Part shown: piece after piece, positions 1 through 8,216 of the stretch | How the letters are laid out: the number at the start of each line of letters is the position of its first letter | Position numbering within the stretch: the first letter of the stretch is position 1 | NCBI RefSeq assembly: GCF_018613235.1 | Contig: NZ_JAGGQP010000013.1 | Coordinates: 1-64,000, forward strand | Source of the DNA: Bacillus sp. ISL-41 | Lineage (GTDB): Bacteria > Bacillota > Bacilli > Bacillales > Cytobacillaceae | Direction of reading: 5' to 3' | DNA length: 64,000 bases | Notes under the pieces: generated by a model | The model's input: only the letters and a program-made list of their open reading frames with translations | Database searches by the model: none | Told to the model about the DNA's origin: nothing | Program-made: the position numbers and the translations under genes

Positions 1-2
1 TC

Positions 3-42
3 AAAGCTGTCAAGAACCAGCCGTTATTGTGACAGCTTTTCA
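3..42. repeat. single copy of the 52-bp-family palindromic repeat
   Basis: AAAGCTGTCA and TGACAGCTTT form a perfect 10-bp inverted repeat around a 20-base loop containing CCGTTATTG. It is the same unit that is tandemly arrayed at 25143-25825 and 40276-40762. It lies just past the 3' end of the minus-strand LysE gene. The window edge cuts it, so it may be the end of another array. Confidence 0.85.
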
Positions 43-70
43 GAACATGCAAAGCATTGGGCACTCATTT

Positions 71-691
71 TTAAAGAAAGAGCTTTAATGCTTGATATCC
101 GAAAAAGAGGGCAAAGCCAATCAGCGAAATCCCGGATAATAGTGAAATGACCGTAAGTAACCTTGTTGTAAGCAGCTTTCGGAAGCTGCTGGAGATTGCC
201 GCCATAACGATATCCCAGAGAATAAGCCCAAGTATGATCCCAAAGCTGTAAATGACTAGTTCGCCAGTGCCATACGAAGAAGCAGTCTTGGCAAGGACTG
301 ATCCGTAAATTCCCAGCCAAAATAAAATAGTCAGCGGATTGGAAATGGACATGATAAACCCGGATAAAAATGACTTGAAACCCGATTCTTCGCTTCGATT
401 ATCCATGACGATTTTGCCAGAGCCGATAATTGTCTCTATACCTGTATACATCAAGACAAAGAATCCGAACAGCCAGAGAAAGGATTGCATGAATGGAGTC
501 TCGAGGTATTTAACTACACCAAGATAGACAGTCAGCATGTAAATAATATCAGCTGTCAGTGCGCCCAGACCAAGGAGCCATGCCTGAAAAAAACCGCTTT
601 TGATCCCTTTGTCCATCTGTGCTGCATTAACAGGGCCAATTGGGGCGGCCAGAGATAATCCAAGGAAAATATAACCCAAGAAGACATTCAC
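71..691 (-). CDS. LysE-family amino acid/metabolite exporter
   Basis: A 206-residue integral membrane protein with about six hydrophobic segments and the N-terminal LysE/RhtB signature APIGPVNAAQ near residue 16. Members export amino acids or small metabolites; the substrate cannot be told from sequence. The start is GTG at 689-691 with GGAGGT upstream. A second copy with the same signature lies on the opposite strand at 1674-2306, so the two are paralogs facing away from each other across ydjO and tRNA-Leu. No terminator is obvious at the 3' end other than the palindromic repeat at 3-42. Confidence 0.85.
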   Translation of the reverse strand: MNVFLGYIFLGLSLAAPIGPVNAAQMDKGIKSGFFQAWLLGLGALTADIIYMLTVYLGVVKYLETPFMQSFLWLFGFFVLMYTGIETIIGSGKIVMDNRSEESGFKSFLSGFIMSISNPLTILFWLGIYGSVLAKTASSYGTGELVIYSFGIILGLILWDIVMAAISSSFRKLLTTRLLTVISLLSGISLIGFALFFGYQALKLFL

Positions 692-870
692 TTTTTACAA
701 TACCTCCAATAGTCAATCGTAATTTGCTTGTACTATTTCTATTCATATTTATGTAGGTGTACAACCTGTTTTTGCAGAAATACAATATTTTTTTATGGCA
801 GTCTTAATAAATTTAAAATGAAAAGAATATACTAGTAACTGTTGCGCAGGCAACTGCTGGTGTGTCACTT

Positions 871-899
871 TTGGTAAAAATAAGAAAGTGTGGTAAAAT
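871..899 (+). promoter_or_regulatory. probable sigma-A promoter of the ydjO-like gene
   Basis: TTGGTA (871-876) and TAAAAT (894-899) are separated by exactly 17 bases. This predicts a transcript starting near 906 and a 5' leader of about 205 bases before the ydjO-like start codon. Confidence 0.6.
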
Positions 900-905
900 G
901 GAATA

Positions 906-1111
906 GATATCAACTTTCGGATCATTCATTTATTATAAAAAGTTTCATTTTGCCGGCTTTTTATAATAAATGAATTTTTTTATCAATCGAACGATGATAA
1001 GGTCTTTTAGGATGTTTTGCGGATTTTCGAATGATGATCCAGCAGTAACTGAATTATTGAAAGTCCGCAAAACGGAAAAGGACCATAATCAAACTATAGG
1101 AGCGTGAGGAA
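906..1111 (+). promoter_or_regulatory. structured 5' leader of the ydjO-like cold protein
   Basis: The leader holds two long hairpins. The first has perfect 18-base arms made almost only of A and U (924-941 with 958-975) and is followed by a run of T, so it looks like an AU-stem terminator. The second pairs GTTTTGCGGA (1014-1023) with TCCGCAAAAC (1064-1073), extended by GGTC...GGACC outer arms (1001-1084). Such a leader before a cold-induced family suggests temperature-dependent folding or termination; that is inference. Confidence 0.5.
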
Positions 1112-1318
1112 ATGGCATTTGGAAGAAAACCGCCTGAAGAGATCGTAACCGCTGAAACGAAAATATGGGTATGTACTTCTGATGATTGCAATTGCTGGGT
1201 TCGCGACAACTTTAAAAGCAGCAATGTCCCCGCATGCCCAATTTGTCAAAGTGATATGGAGCAGGAGACTAAGGTTCTTGAAGTAGTCAACAACCATAGT
1301 CAGAATTTAATTGGATAA
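1112..1318 (+). CDS. YdjO-like cold-inducible zinc-ribbon protein
   Basis: A 68-residue protein with two cysteine pairs, CTSDDC and CPIC, a compact zinc-binding layout. The pattern of a tryptophan before the first pair, C-x4-C-N-x-W, then PACPIC, matches my memory of the Bacillus YdjO family (cold-inducible, function unknown). The start ATG at 1112 is preceded by GTGAGGA. It is monocistronic, with its own promoter at 871-899, a long structured leader and a terminator at 1331-1364. Family assignment is from recalled pattern, not a search. Confidence 0.75.
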   Translation: MAFGRKPPEEIVTAETKIWVCTSDDCNCWVRDNFKSSNVPACPICQSDMEQETKVLEVVNNHSQNLIG

Positions 1319-1330
1319 TATTGTAGCCAA

Positions 1331-1364
1331 AACAGTCTGGATGGATATCCAGGCTGTTTTTTTT
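1331..1364 (+). terminator. terminator of the ydjO-like gene
   Basis: AACAGTCTGGAT and ATCCAGGCTGTT form a 12-base stem with one mismatch, followed by eight T residues. Confidence 0.85.
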
Positions 1365-1368
1365 GCAC

Positions 1369-1399
1369 AAAAAAAGTGCCCAATGTATAGGCACCTTTT
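1369..1399 (-). terminator. terminator of tRNA-Leu
   Basis: Read on the minus strand, AGGTGCC and GGGCACT form a stem followed by a run of seven T residues, immediately downstream of the tRNA 3' end. Confidence 0.75.
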
Positions 1400-1404
1400 C
1401 TGTA

Positions 1405-1488
1405 TGCGGATGAGAGGACTTGAACCTCCACGGTGTTGCCACCACTAGAACCTGAATCTAGCGCGTCTGCCGATTCCGCCACACCCGC
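1405..1488 (-). tRNA. tRNA-Leu (anticodon CAG)
   Basis: The acceptor arms GCGGGTG and CATCCGC pair over seven bases, and the T-arm contains GGTTCAAGTCC. The anticodon stem CTAGA/TCTAG closes the loop TTCAGGT, giving anticodon CAG, which reads CUG. The long variable arm expected of a leucine tRNA is present (GGTGGCAACACC). CCA is not encoded. It is a single gene with its own terminator. Confidence 0.93.
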
Positions 1489-1673
1489 GTATTTATACAA
1501 GAATTATAGCATAAAAACAATAGATTACAATGTGAAAATTTTCGTGCAGTGCATTAAGGAATTCCGTTTAAACATAGGTGCAATTTCTATTTTAAAAAAT
1601 TGGACAGGTAGTATTAGGATTGAATTTTCCAACATACAATGTAAAAAGTTTTTGTATGTTGGGGGACGAAGCC

Positions 1674-2306
1674 TTGAGTGTCAGTTTACTAGTCAGTTAC
1701 ATATTCCTTGGGTTAACGCTGGCTGCCCCAATCGGCCCGGTAAATTCAGCCAGGCTGGATAAGGGGATCAAAAATGGTTTCTGGCATGCCTGGATTGTAG
1801 GGACAGGCTCAATGATTGCCGACGCCATTTTTATGCTGTTAATCTATTTGGGTCTTGTGAATTTTTTGGACATGCCTATTATTCAAATATTTCTCTGGTT
1901 GTTTGGCGGATTCGTCCTGATTTACTCGGGAATAGAATCTATTATAAAGGCCAATACCATTGATCTCGCTTTCAGCCGCGGTAAAGAATCGATGCTAAAA
2001 TGTTTCCTTACCGGATTTATCATGTCGATCAGCAGCCCTTTATCCATTCTTTTTTGGCTGGGAATCTATGGTTCTGTGCTTGCAAAAACAGCCAGTAACT
2101 ATGGACGGACAGACTTGCTGATTTATAGCAGTATGATTTTTCTCGGACTGGCATTATGGGATATTTTTGTGGCAGCTATTACAACAGGTTTCAGAAGGTT
2201 CTTGAATTATGGCAGCTTGAGGGCCATTTCAATAATGTCAGGACTCTCATTGCTTGGTTTTGGCGTTTATTTCGGCTACCAGGGTATCAAGGCTTTATTA
2301 TTTTAG
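1674..2306 (+). CDS. LysE-family exporter, paralog
   Basis: A 210-residue membrane protein with the LysE signature APIGPVNSAR near its start, closely similar along its length to the exporter at 71-691. I chose the TTG at 1674 because GGGGGA lies at 1661-1666 and the resulting N-terminus aligns with the paralog; the longer reading frame from 1620 adds a non-membrane extension without a ribosome site. It is followed by a terminator. The substrate is unknown. Confidence 0.83.
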   Translation: MSVSLLVSYIFLGLTLAAPIGPVNSARLDKGIKNGFWHAWIVGTGSMIADAIFMLLIYLGLVNFLDMPIIQIFLWLFGGFVLIYSGIESIIKANTIDLAFSRGKESMLKCFLTGFIMSISSPLSILFWLGIYGSVLAKTASNYGRTDLLIYSSMIFLGLALWDIFVAAITTGFRRFLNYGSLRAISIMSGLSLLGFGVYFGYQGIKALLF

Positions 2307-2317
2307 TCATACTAGTA

Positions 2318-2347
2318 GAAAACCTCCATTCAGGAGGTTTTTTTATT
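2318..2347 (+). terminator. terminator of the second LysE gene
   Basis: AAAACCTCC and AGGAGGTTTT form a short strong stem around ATTC, followed by T residues. Confidence 0.85.
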
Positions 2348-2420
2348 TTCTGATAACAATCAAAAACGTTCAAATTAATTTCATATTTGATTAAAAGTGA
2401 TTGTTTTTGAAAGAAAATGA

Positions 2421-2449
2421 TTGATTTCTGAAATCGATTACATTATGAT
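2421..2449 (+). promoter_or_regulatory. fru operon promoter
   Basis: TTGATT (2421-2426) and TATGAT (2444-2449) have a 17-base spacer. TGATTG also occurs at 2398-2403 and 2418-2423, 20 bases apart, and TGATTA at 2388; these direct repeats are plausible sites for the DeoR-type regulator encoded next. Confidence 0.65.
2429..2442 (+). promoter_or_regulatory. cre site (CcpA operator)
   Basis: TGAAATCGATTACA matches the Bacillus cre consensus TGWNANCGNTNWCA at every position. It sits between the -35 and -10 boxes, so CcpA binding would block transcription: carbon catabolite repression of fructose use. Confidence 0.75.
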
Positions 2450-2480
2450 GATAATACGAAGCAAATAGGAGGAATGGCTC

Positions 2481-3233
2481 ATGTTGACGCCTGAGCGCCA
2501 CCAGCTCATCTTACAAATAATCAAAGAAAAACCAATAGTGAAGATACAGGAACTAGTTGATCTAACTGAGGCTTCGGAATCGACCATCCGCCGGGACCTG
2601 ACCATCCTTGAGGAAGGGAAGTTTCTGAAAAGAGTCCATGGCGGAGCAGCCAGGTTAAGGGGTAAACTCCAGGAGCCGAGCATGGTTGAAAAATCAACCA
2701 AATACCTTCAGGAAAAAAGACAAATCGCTCAATATGCTGCAAGTCTTGTGGAAGAAGGTGACAGCATTTATCTTGATGCCGGTTCGACTATTTTGGAAAT
2801 GGTCAGTTTCCTTCCGGTTAAAGATATTGTCGTGGTTACTAATGGTCTCATGCACTTACCGCAGCTTCTTGAAAGAAATATAGAAACGTATGTGATAGGC
2901 GGATATGCCAAGCCAAAAACGAATGCGGTCATTGGAAGAGGAGCTCTGGCTAGCCTTGAACAGTACCGATTCGATAAATGCTTCCTCGGAGTTAATGGAA
3001 TTCATCCGCACTCAGGGTATACGACGCCAGACCAGGAAGAAGCGCTGATTAAGCAAAAAGCGATGACATTGTCCCGAGAGACATTTGTCCTTGCTGATGA
3101 CACAAAGTTTTCTGAGATTACCTTCGCAAAAATTGCCGATTTGCATGAGGCTGCGATCATCACAAATACCATTGATGAGGATCATAAAGGACAATATACG
3201 AGCAAAACTTCAATAAAGGTTGTGACATCATGA
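2481..3233 (+). CDS. fruR: FruR, DeoR-family regulator of the fructose operon
   Basis: A 250-residue DeoR-family regulator. The N-terminal helix-turn-helix (about residues 20-45, ending STIRRDL) is followed by a sugar-phosphate sensing domain with the DAGST motif at 99-103. These proteins repress sugar operons and are released by a phosphorylated sugar, here most likely fructose 1-phosphate. The ATG has AGGAGGA upstream. It overlaps fruK by four bases (ATGA), so the three genes are one operon and fruR probably controls its own promoter. Confidence 0.92.
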   Translation: MLTPERHQLILQIIKEKPIVKIQELVDLTEASESTIRRDLTILEEGKFLKRVHGGAARLRGKLQEPSMVEKSTKYLQEKRQIAQYAASLVEEGDSIYLDAGSTILEMVSFLPVKDIVVVTNGLMHLPQLLERNIETYVIGGYAKPKTNAVIGRGALASLEQYRFDKCFLGVNGIHPHSGYTTPDQEEALIKQKAMTLSRETFVLADDTKFSEITFAKIADLHEAAIITNTIDEDHKGQYTSKTSIKVVTS

Positions 3234-4141
3234 TTTACACACTGACTCTCAATCCATCTGTCGATTACATCGTTGAAGCAGATGAAATCCAGTTAGGCAG
3301 TTTGAATAGAAGTTTAAATGAAACAAAACTTCCCGGAGGCAAAGGCATCAATGTTTCAAGGGTACTACGCTCCCTTGGAGTTGAAAGCAAGGCTACAGGT
3401 TTTATCGGAGGTTTCACCGGCAGGTATGTCGAGGAATTTCTAAACAGTGAAGATGTGCAAACGATTTTTGTCAATGTAGAGGGTGATACTCGAATCAATA
3501 TTAAGCTTAAGGCAGGATCAGAGACAGAAATAAATGCCCGGGGCCCTGAGATTTCAGCAATAGCAAAAAGTGCATTAAAAGAGCAAATTAAGCAGCTTGG
3601 TAAGGGCGATTACCTGGTCCTCGCTGGAAGCATTCCCTCCAGCATGCCTGATTCCATTTATGAAGAGATAGTTCGAATCTGTAAGGATACAGGAGCAGAA
3701 GTGATTGTGGATGCAGAAGGTGATTTGCTGAAAAACATCCTTGTTCACAGGCCTTTTCTGATCAAGCCGAATCATCACGAGTTAGGGCAGTTCTTCAACA
3801 AGGAAATCACCGAAGCTGATGAAGCGATTTTTTATGGAAAAAAACTTGTTGAAGCTGGTGCTAAAAATGTCATCGTTTCATTGGCTGAGAAAGGTGCCGT
3901 CTATATCAATGAAAACGAAGCCTATAAAGCTGATGTTCCACAAGGTGAGGTGAAAAGCTCAGTGGGTGCTGGTGACTCAATGGTGGCTGGTTTCCTGGCT
4001 CAGTATCTAAAAAGTGGTGACCGTAAAGAGGCATTCCGCTATAGTGTTGCTTCCGGAAGCGCTACCGCTTTTTCCATCGGATTATGTACACCTGAGAAAG
4101 TTGAAAAACTTCTTCAAGAAGTAAAAATACTAAACAGCTAG
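3230..4141 (+). CDS. fruK: 1-phosphofructokinase FruK
   Basis: A 303-residue PfkB/ribokinase-fold kinase that phosphorylates fructose 1-phosphate to fructose 1,6-bisphosphate. The first PfkB signature GGKGIN is at 36-41 and the anion-hole/catalytic motif GAGDS near 246-250. It lies between the regulator and the fructose PTS permease, overlapping fruR by four bases and leaving 15 bases before fruA, so it works on the product of FruA import. Confidence 0.95.
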   Translation: MIYTLTLNPSVDYIVEADEIQLGSLNRSLNETKLPGGKGINVSRVLRSLGVESKATGFIGGFTGRYVEEFLNSEDVQTIFVNVEGDTRINIKLKAGSETEINARGPEISAIAKSALKEQIKQLGKGDYLVLAGSIPSSMPDSIYEEIVRICKDTGAEVIVDAEGDLLKNILVHRPFLIKPNHHELGQFFNKEITEADEAIFYGKKLVEAGAKNVIVSLAEKGAVYINENEAYKADVPQGEVKSSVGAGDSMVAGFLAQYLKSGDRKEAFRYSVASGSATAFSIGLCTPEKVEKLLQEVKILNS

Positions 4142-4156
4142 TAAGGGGGAGAAAAC

Positions 4157-6013
4157 ATGAGAATCACAGAACTGCTGACAAGAGAGACGATTCTATTATC
4201 AATGAGTGCTGCATCAAAGCAGGATGCAGTAAATGAGCTTGTAGGAGTGCTTGAGCGGGCGGGGAAAATCACAGACCGCAATACATTTAAAGAAGCAATC
4301 CTAAAACGAGAACAACAGAGCACCACAGGCGTAGGGGATGGAATCGCCATTCCACACGCAAAAACTTCAGTGGTAAAGGAAGCGGCAATTGTATTCGGAA
4401 GATCTGAGGCTGGAATTGATTATGAATCATTGGACGGACAGCCTGCACATCTGTTCTTTATGATTGCAGCACCAGAAGGAGCGAACAATACCCACCTGGA
4501 AGCACTCGCGCGACTTTCTTCCATTTTGATGAAAGCTGATGCACGTGAAAAGCTTCTAGGAGCAAAGAATGCTGAAGATGTCATTGGAATCATTAACAGC
4601 TATGACAAGGATGAAAGCGAAGAGCAGGTTGAGAGGAATAATAAAAAGTTCATCGTTGCAGTTACTGCTTGCCCTACGGGAATTGCCCATACTTATATGG
4701 CCGCAGATTCCTTAAAAGCGAAAGCAGCCGAAATGGGCGTAGATATAAAGGTTGAAACGAATGGTTCGGGCGGGGCGAAAAATGTCCTTACGAAAGAAGA
4801 CATTGAAAACGCTGAAGCAGTCATCATTGCAGCTGACACAAAGGTGGATATGGATCGCTTTGCTGGCAAGCCTCTAATTGATGTTCCTGTTGCGGACGGA
4901 ATCCGCAAACCAAAGGACTTGATTGAAAAAGCTGTCAAAAAGGACGCTCCACTTTATAAGGCATCAGGCAATGCAACGACAGAAAAAAAGGAAAGCCGCG
5001 GCGGCATCTATAAGCATTTAATGAATGGCGTATCAAATATGCTGCCTTTCGTAGTCGGAGGCGGGATTTTAATCGCAATTTCGTTCATGTTCGGCTATAA
5101 CGCATTTAATCCAGATGATCCTTCCTATCACCCAATTGCCAAGGCATTGATGGACATTGGCGGAGGCGCCGGTGCCTTTGGATTGTTAGTGCCAATCCTT
5201 GCCGGCTTTATCGCACTAAGTATTGCTGACAGACCAGGTTTTGCACCGGGTATGGTGGGCGGTTTGCTCGCAGCAACTGGAGGCGGCGGGTTCCTAGGAG
5301 GTTTGGTTGCCGGATTCCTCGCTGGTTATCTAGTGTTAGGATTGAAGAAATTGTTCGCTGGACTTCCTGCATCACTTGAGGGAATTAAGACCATTCTCTT
5401 GTATCCATTGTTCGGTATTGCTTCAACAGGATTCATTATGCTGTTCTTAGTAAACAAACCAGTCGGTGCCCTGAACCAGGCAATCACTGATTGGCTTTCG
5501 GGCTTAGGAACAGGCAATGCTGTAGTGCTTGGGATCGTCCTCGGTTTAATGATGGCCTTCGACATGGGCGGTCCGGTAAATAAAGCAGCTTACGTCTTCG
5601 GAACAGGCTTGCTTGCAAACGGTGTTTATGAGCCAATGGCTGCGATTATGGCAGCTGGTATGGTTCCTCCGCTTGGCATTGCTTTGGCGACTACTTTCTT
5701 TAAAAATAAGTTTTCCAAGGAAGACCAGGATGCAGGGAAGGCAAATTATATCATGGGACTTTCTTTCATCACTGAAGGTGCCATTCCATTTGCAGCAGCC
5801 GACCCACTCCGTGTTATCCCTTCAGTAATGGCTGGATCAGCTGTTGCAGGCGGATTGACTATGATGTTTAACATTGGCCTGAGAGCACCTCATGGCGGAC
5901 TGTTCGTTGTCCCGCTTGTCGAGGGAGGGTGGCTGTTATACCTGGCCGCAATTCTCATCGGTTCAGTTGTCACAGCAATCTTGCTTGGAATATTGAAGAA
6001 ACCAGTTAAATAA
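4157..6013 (+). CDS. fruA: fructose PTS permease FruA (EIIA-EIIB-EIIC)
   Basis: A 618-residue multidomain phosphotransferase permease that imports fructose as fructose 1-phosphate. The EIIA domain (about 1-150) has its phospho-histidine at H67 in AIPHAKT. The EIIB domain (about 165-260) has its phospho-cysteine near C172 in TACPTGIAHTYMAA. The membrane EIIC domain fills about 285-618. Domain order and length are standard for the family. The start is supported by AAGGGGGAG, and a terminator follows the stop. Confidence 0.95.
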   Translation: MRITELLTRETILLSMSAASKQDAVNELVGVLERAGKITDRNTFKEAILKREQQSTTGVGDGIAIPHAKTSVVKEAAIVFGRSEAGIDYESLDGQPAHLFFMIAAPEGANNTHLEALARLSSILMKADAREKLLGAKNAEDVIGIINSYDKDESEEQVERNNKKFIVAVTACPTGIAHTYMAADSLKAKAAEMGVDIKVETNGSGGAKNVLTKEDIENAEAVIIAADTKVDMDRFAGKPLIDVPVADGIRKPKDLIEKAVKKDAPLYKASGNATTEKKESRGGIYKHLMNGVSNMLPFVVGGGILIAISFMFGYNAFNPDDPSYHPIAKALMDIGGGAGAFGLLVPILAGFIALSIADRPGFAPGMVGGLLAATGGGGFLGGLVAGFLAGYLVLGLKKLFAGLPASLEGIKTILLYPLFGIASTGFIMLFLVNKPVGALNQAITDWLSGLGTGNAVVLGIVLGLMMAFDMGGPVNKAAYVFGTGLLANGVYEPMAAIMAAGMVPPLGIALATTFFKNKFSKEDQDAGKANYIMGLSFITEGAIPFAAADPLRVIPSVMAGSAVAGGLTMMFNIGLRAPHGGLFVVPLVEGGWLLYLAAILIGSVVTAILLGILKKPVK

Positions 6014-6016
6014 AAC

Positions 6017-6051
6017 AAAAGGCCTGCAGGCTTAAAGTCTGCAGGCTTTTT
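6017..6051 (+). terminator. fru operon terminator
   Basis: GCCTGCAG and CTGCAGGC form the stem, with A residues before and TTTTT after. Confidence 0.85.
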
Positions 6052-6122
6052 GTGTGTATATGAATATTTCCACCGCTTAGCCTATAAGCTTTTATGAAGT
6101 GATTTGTGAAGGAGGTAAGAGG

Positions 6123-6923
6123 ATGGAAAGGGATTTCAACGCTGCTGCCTTGTATGAACACCGTTTTTGGCTTCAGGTTCTTGGTGACCATGGGAGATTC
6201 CTGCACGAGGCGCTTGTACCTGTAGAGCAGGAGGAAATTGAAACGGCGAAGTACTTCATTAATACCTTTGACAGACTGCTGCAAAGGGTGGAAACAACAG
6301 ATCTCATTCATTTGAGCATGAGAGCAGATGAAGAAGCAAAGAAAATCCGGCAATTTAAGCTGGACCTGATAGAAAAAATGCTGACTGGCAATGTCAAAAT
6401 CAATTTCGGCCCCACCTTTGTAAACCATATGGTAAATGAGGTTGAGGAGTATATCAGAGTTCTCGAGTATTTAAAAAGAGGAGAAGTACCGCCGGTATTC
6501 CATGAATTGCACCATCATACTGTCTGGCTGCTAGATGCTGCAGGTCATGCTGGTGCCATCCAAAGCAATCTTGACCAGGTTGAAAAACAATTGAAGGCAA
6601 AGAGTGAGAAATATATGAAGCATTTTGAGGATTTTTACTTAAAAGCTGTCGAAATGACGGGTTATCTGCGAACGAATTTAAGTTCATTTCCAGCTCTGCA
6701 AAGGATGAATCAAGAGGTATCATTAGAAATTCAGCTGTTCATGAAGTTTCTCGATGAACTGAAGGAACTCGAGTTAACTGAACAGGCACTGGGAAGCTTT
6801 GCTCCGCTTATGGCTGACCATATGTTCAGGGAAGAGTGCTATTATTTATCCAAAGTCGCTGAAGCGGCCTCAATGAATATGCCGGAATGTGATCCGGGGA
6901 AGCCGAGATTGAAGACATACTGA
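6123..6923 (+). CDS. DUF2935 domain-containing protein
   Basis: A 266-residue, all-helical protein that appears to be two related halves, each starting with a helix rich in H/E (EHRFWLQVLGDHGRF early, MADHMFREECYYL late). This fits the DUF2935 family, a four-helix-bundle group with conserved His/Glu that could bind metal; the biological role is not known to me. The ATG at 6123 is preferred over an upstream start because GGAGGT lies just before it. It stands alone between terminators. Confidence 0.8.
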   Translation: MERDFNAAALYEHRFWLQVLGDHGRFLHEALVPVEQEEIETAKYFINTFDRLLQRVETTDLIHLSMRADEEAKKIRQFKLDLIEKMLTGNVKINFGPTFVNHMVNEVEEYIRVLEYLKRGEVPPVFHELHHHTVWLLDAAGHAGAIQSNLDQVEKQLKAKSEKYMKHFEDFYLKAVEMTGYLRTNLSSFPALQRMNQEVSLEIQLFMKFLDELKELELTEQALGSFAPLMADHMFREECYYLSKVAEAASMNMPECDPGKPRLKTY

Positions 6924-6997
6924 AGGCGGGGATACTAGATAGAATTTATTCCGTCTAGTATCTTAGCCCTAATTTTGTTCTGACACAGAACAGATGT

Positions 6998-7026
6998 TCT
7001 TGTTTTGGACAAGGTTATGTTATACT
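6998..7026 (+). promoter_or_regulatory. possible promoter of the small toxin gene
   Basis: TATACT at 7021-7026 is a good -10 box. The best -35 candidate at 17 bases is TCTTGT (6998-7003), which is weak. Confidence 0.35.
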
Positions 7027-7081
7027 TGAGAAGCAATAGTCAATCTCGAGGTGGTCGGCTAAGCCCCGGAGGAAGGGGGTG

Positions 7082-7171
7082 ATGCCTTTGACGGTATTCG
7101 AAACCTTTATGGCTATGTTTTCATTTGCCAGTCTAATCCTCGCAATCCTAACGTTAAGCCAAAAAAAATAG
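7082..7171 (+). CDS. putative holin-like type I toxin (29 aa)
   Basis: A 29-residue peptide with a short N-terminus, one hydrophobic segment (about residues 10-25) and the end TLSQKK. This matches my memory of the Bacillus 'putative holin-like toxin' family, small membrane peptides of type I toxin-antitoxin modules in the style of TxpA. AAGGGGGT lies just upstream. A hairpin follows the stop and about 100 bases of structured sequence follow that, where an antisense RNA could start. No antitoxin RNA can be proven from sequence alone. Confidence 0.7.
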   Translation: MPLTVFETFMAMFSFASLILAILTLSQKK

Positions 7172-7200
7172 ACCTCACTACTGTAATACAGTGAGAGGTC
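7171..7200 (+). terminator. hairpin after the toxin gene
   Basis: GACCTCACT and AGTGAGAGGTC pair with a two-base bulge. No T tract follows, so it may be a processing or antisense-RNA hairpin rather than a terminator. Confidence 0.45.
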
Positions 7201-7412
7201 CATCTGCTTCTCTTGCCGAACCTCAGGCGGGAACGGCTATTGCGGAGACTGCTGGTGGGCCAACACCGGCAGTCATTCTTTACATTTATACAATACAAGA
7301 ATACCATAGGAGACTGTCATTGTCACGGTTATAAGGGTTTTATGCATGAGATGTTTTGCGATTTGGCTATACTAATGAAGTTGTATAATCCATGCATAGG
7401 AGTGAATGACGG

Positions 7413-8183
7413 ATGCCTAGATGCACATTAGAATATGGTGATCTCTTTTACGAAGAGATTGGGCAGGGAAATCCAATAATCTTTCTGCATCCACCTGGTA
7501 TGGGGAGGAAAGTATTTCAATTTCAGAAGCCACTAAGCGAACATTATAGACTTATTTTACCCGACTTAAGCGGTCATGGGGAGTCTTCGGCTTTACTAAA
7601 GAACGTTACCATTCAAAGGTATGCAAAAGAAGTATTGGAGCTGGCTGACTCTATTGGCCTGGAAAAAGTAACGTTATGCGGCTATTCCTCTGGAGGCAGC
7701 ATCGCTCAGGAATTCGCCCTTGCCTACCCGGAACGAACAGAATCGATTATCCTGTGTGGAGGCTTTGCTGAGGTACAATCGCCATCATTGAAATATGAAC
7801 ATATGCTAGGGATGTACTTCGTCAGGAATTCACCAAAAAACCTGGCCAAGGTGATTGCAACCGCTCACACATTCGATAAAGACTACAGGACCGACCTGAT
7901 TGAACATATGTTGAAGACAGATTTAAATACATGGTTCCATTTTTACCATGAGTCATTGAATTATTCTTGTATCGGCCGGCTGAAAAATTTGAATGTCCCT
8001 TTATTGCTTATTTATGGGGAGAGGGATTTTATCAACCAGCACCTAAGGGCCTATGAACGAGAGCTTGAAGATTTCCGGACAGCGATCATCCCAAAAGTCT
8101 CACATCAGGTACCTGTAAAGAAATGGCAGGAGTTCAATAATGAAGTGGCCAAATTTTTGGAAGAGCAATCAGCCAGACGTTAA
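7413..8183 (+). CDS. alpha/beta-fold hydrolase
   Basis: A 256-residue alpha/beta hydrolase. The oxyanion HPPG motif is near residue 26, the nucleophile elbow GYSSG puts Ser at 92, and an acid in YGERD and a His in KVSHQVP complete a likely triad. The substrate is unknown; the size and HxxG motif suit small ester or lactone hydrolysis. The gene is converging on the MFS gene and shares a bidirectional terminator with it. Confidence 0.85.
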   Translation: MPRCTLEYGDLFYEEIGQGNPIIFLHPPGMGRKVFQFQKPLSEHYRLILPDLSGHGESSALLKNVTIQRYAKEVLELADSIGLEKVTLCGYSSGGSIAQEFALAYPERTESIILCGGFAEVQSPSLKYEHMLGMYFVRNSPKNLAKVIATAHTFDKDYRTDLIEHMLKTDLNTWFHFYHESLNYSCIGRLKNLNVPLLLIYGERDFINQHLRAYERELEDFRTAIIPKVSHQVPVKKWQEFNNEVAKFLEEQSARR

Positions 8184-8216
8184 AAAACGCATTGTTCGAA
8201 AAACAATGCGTTTTTA
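8184..8216. terminator. bidirectional terminator
   Basis: AAAAACGCATTGTT and AACAATGCGTTTTT form a perfect 14-bp stem with A and T runs on both sides, serving the hydrolase on plus and the MFS gene on minus, whose stop codon lies inside it. Confidence 0.85.
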
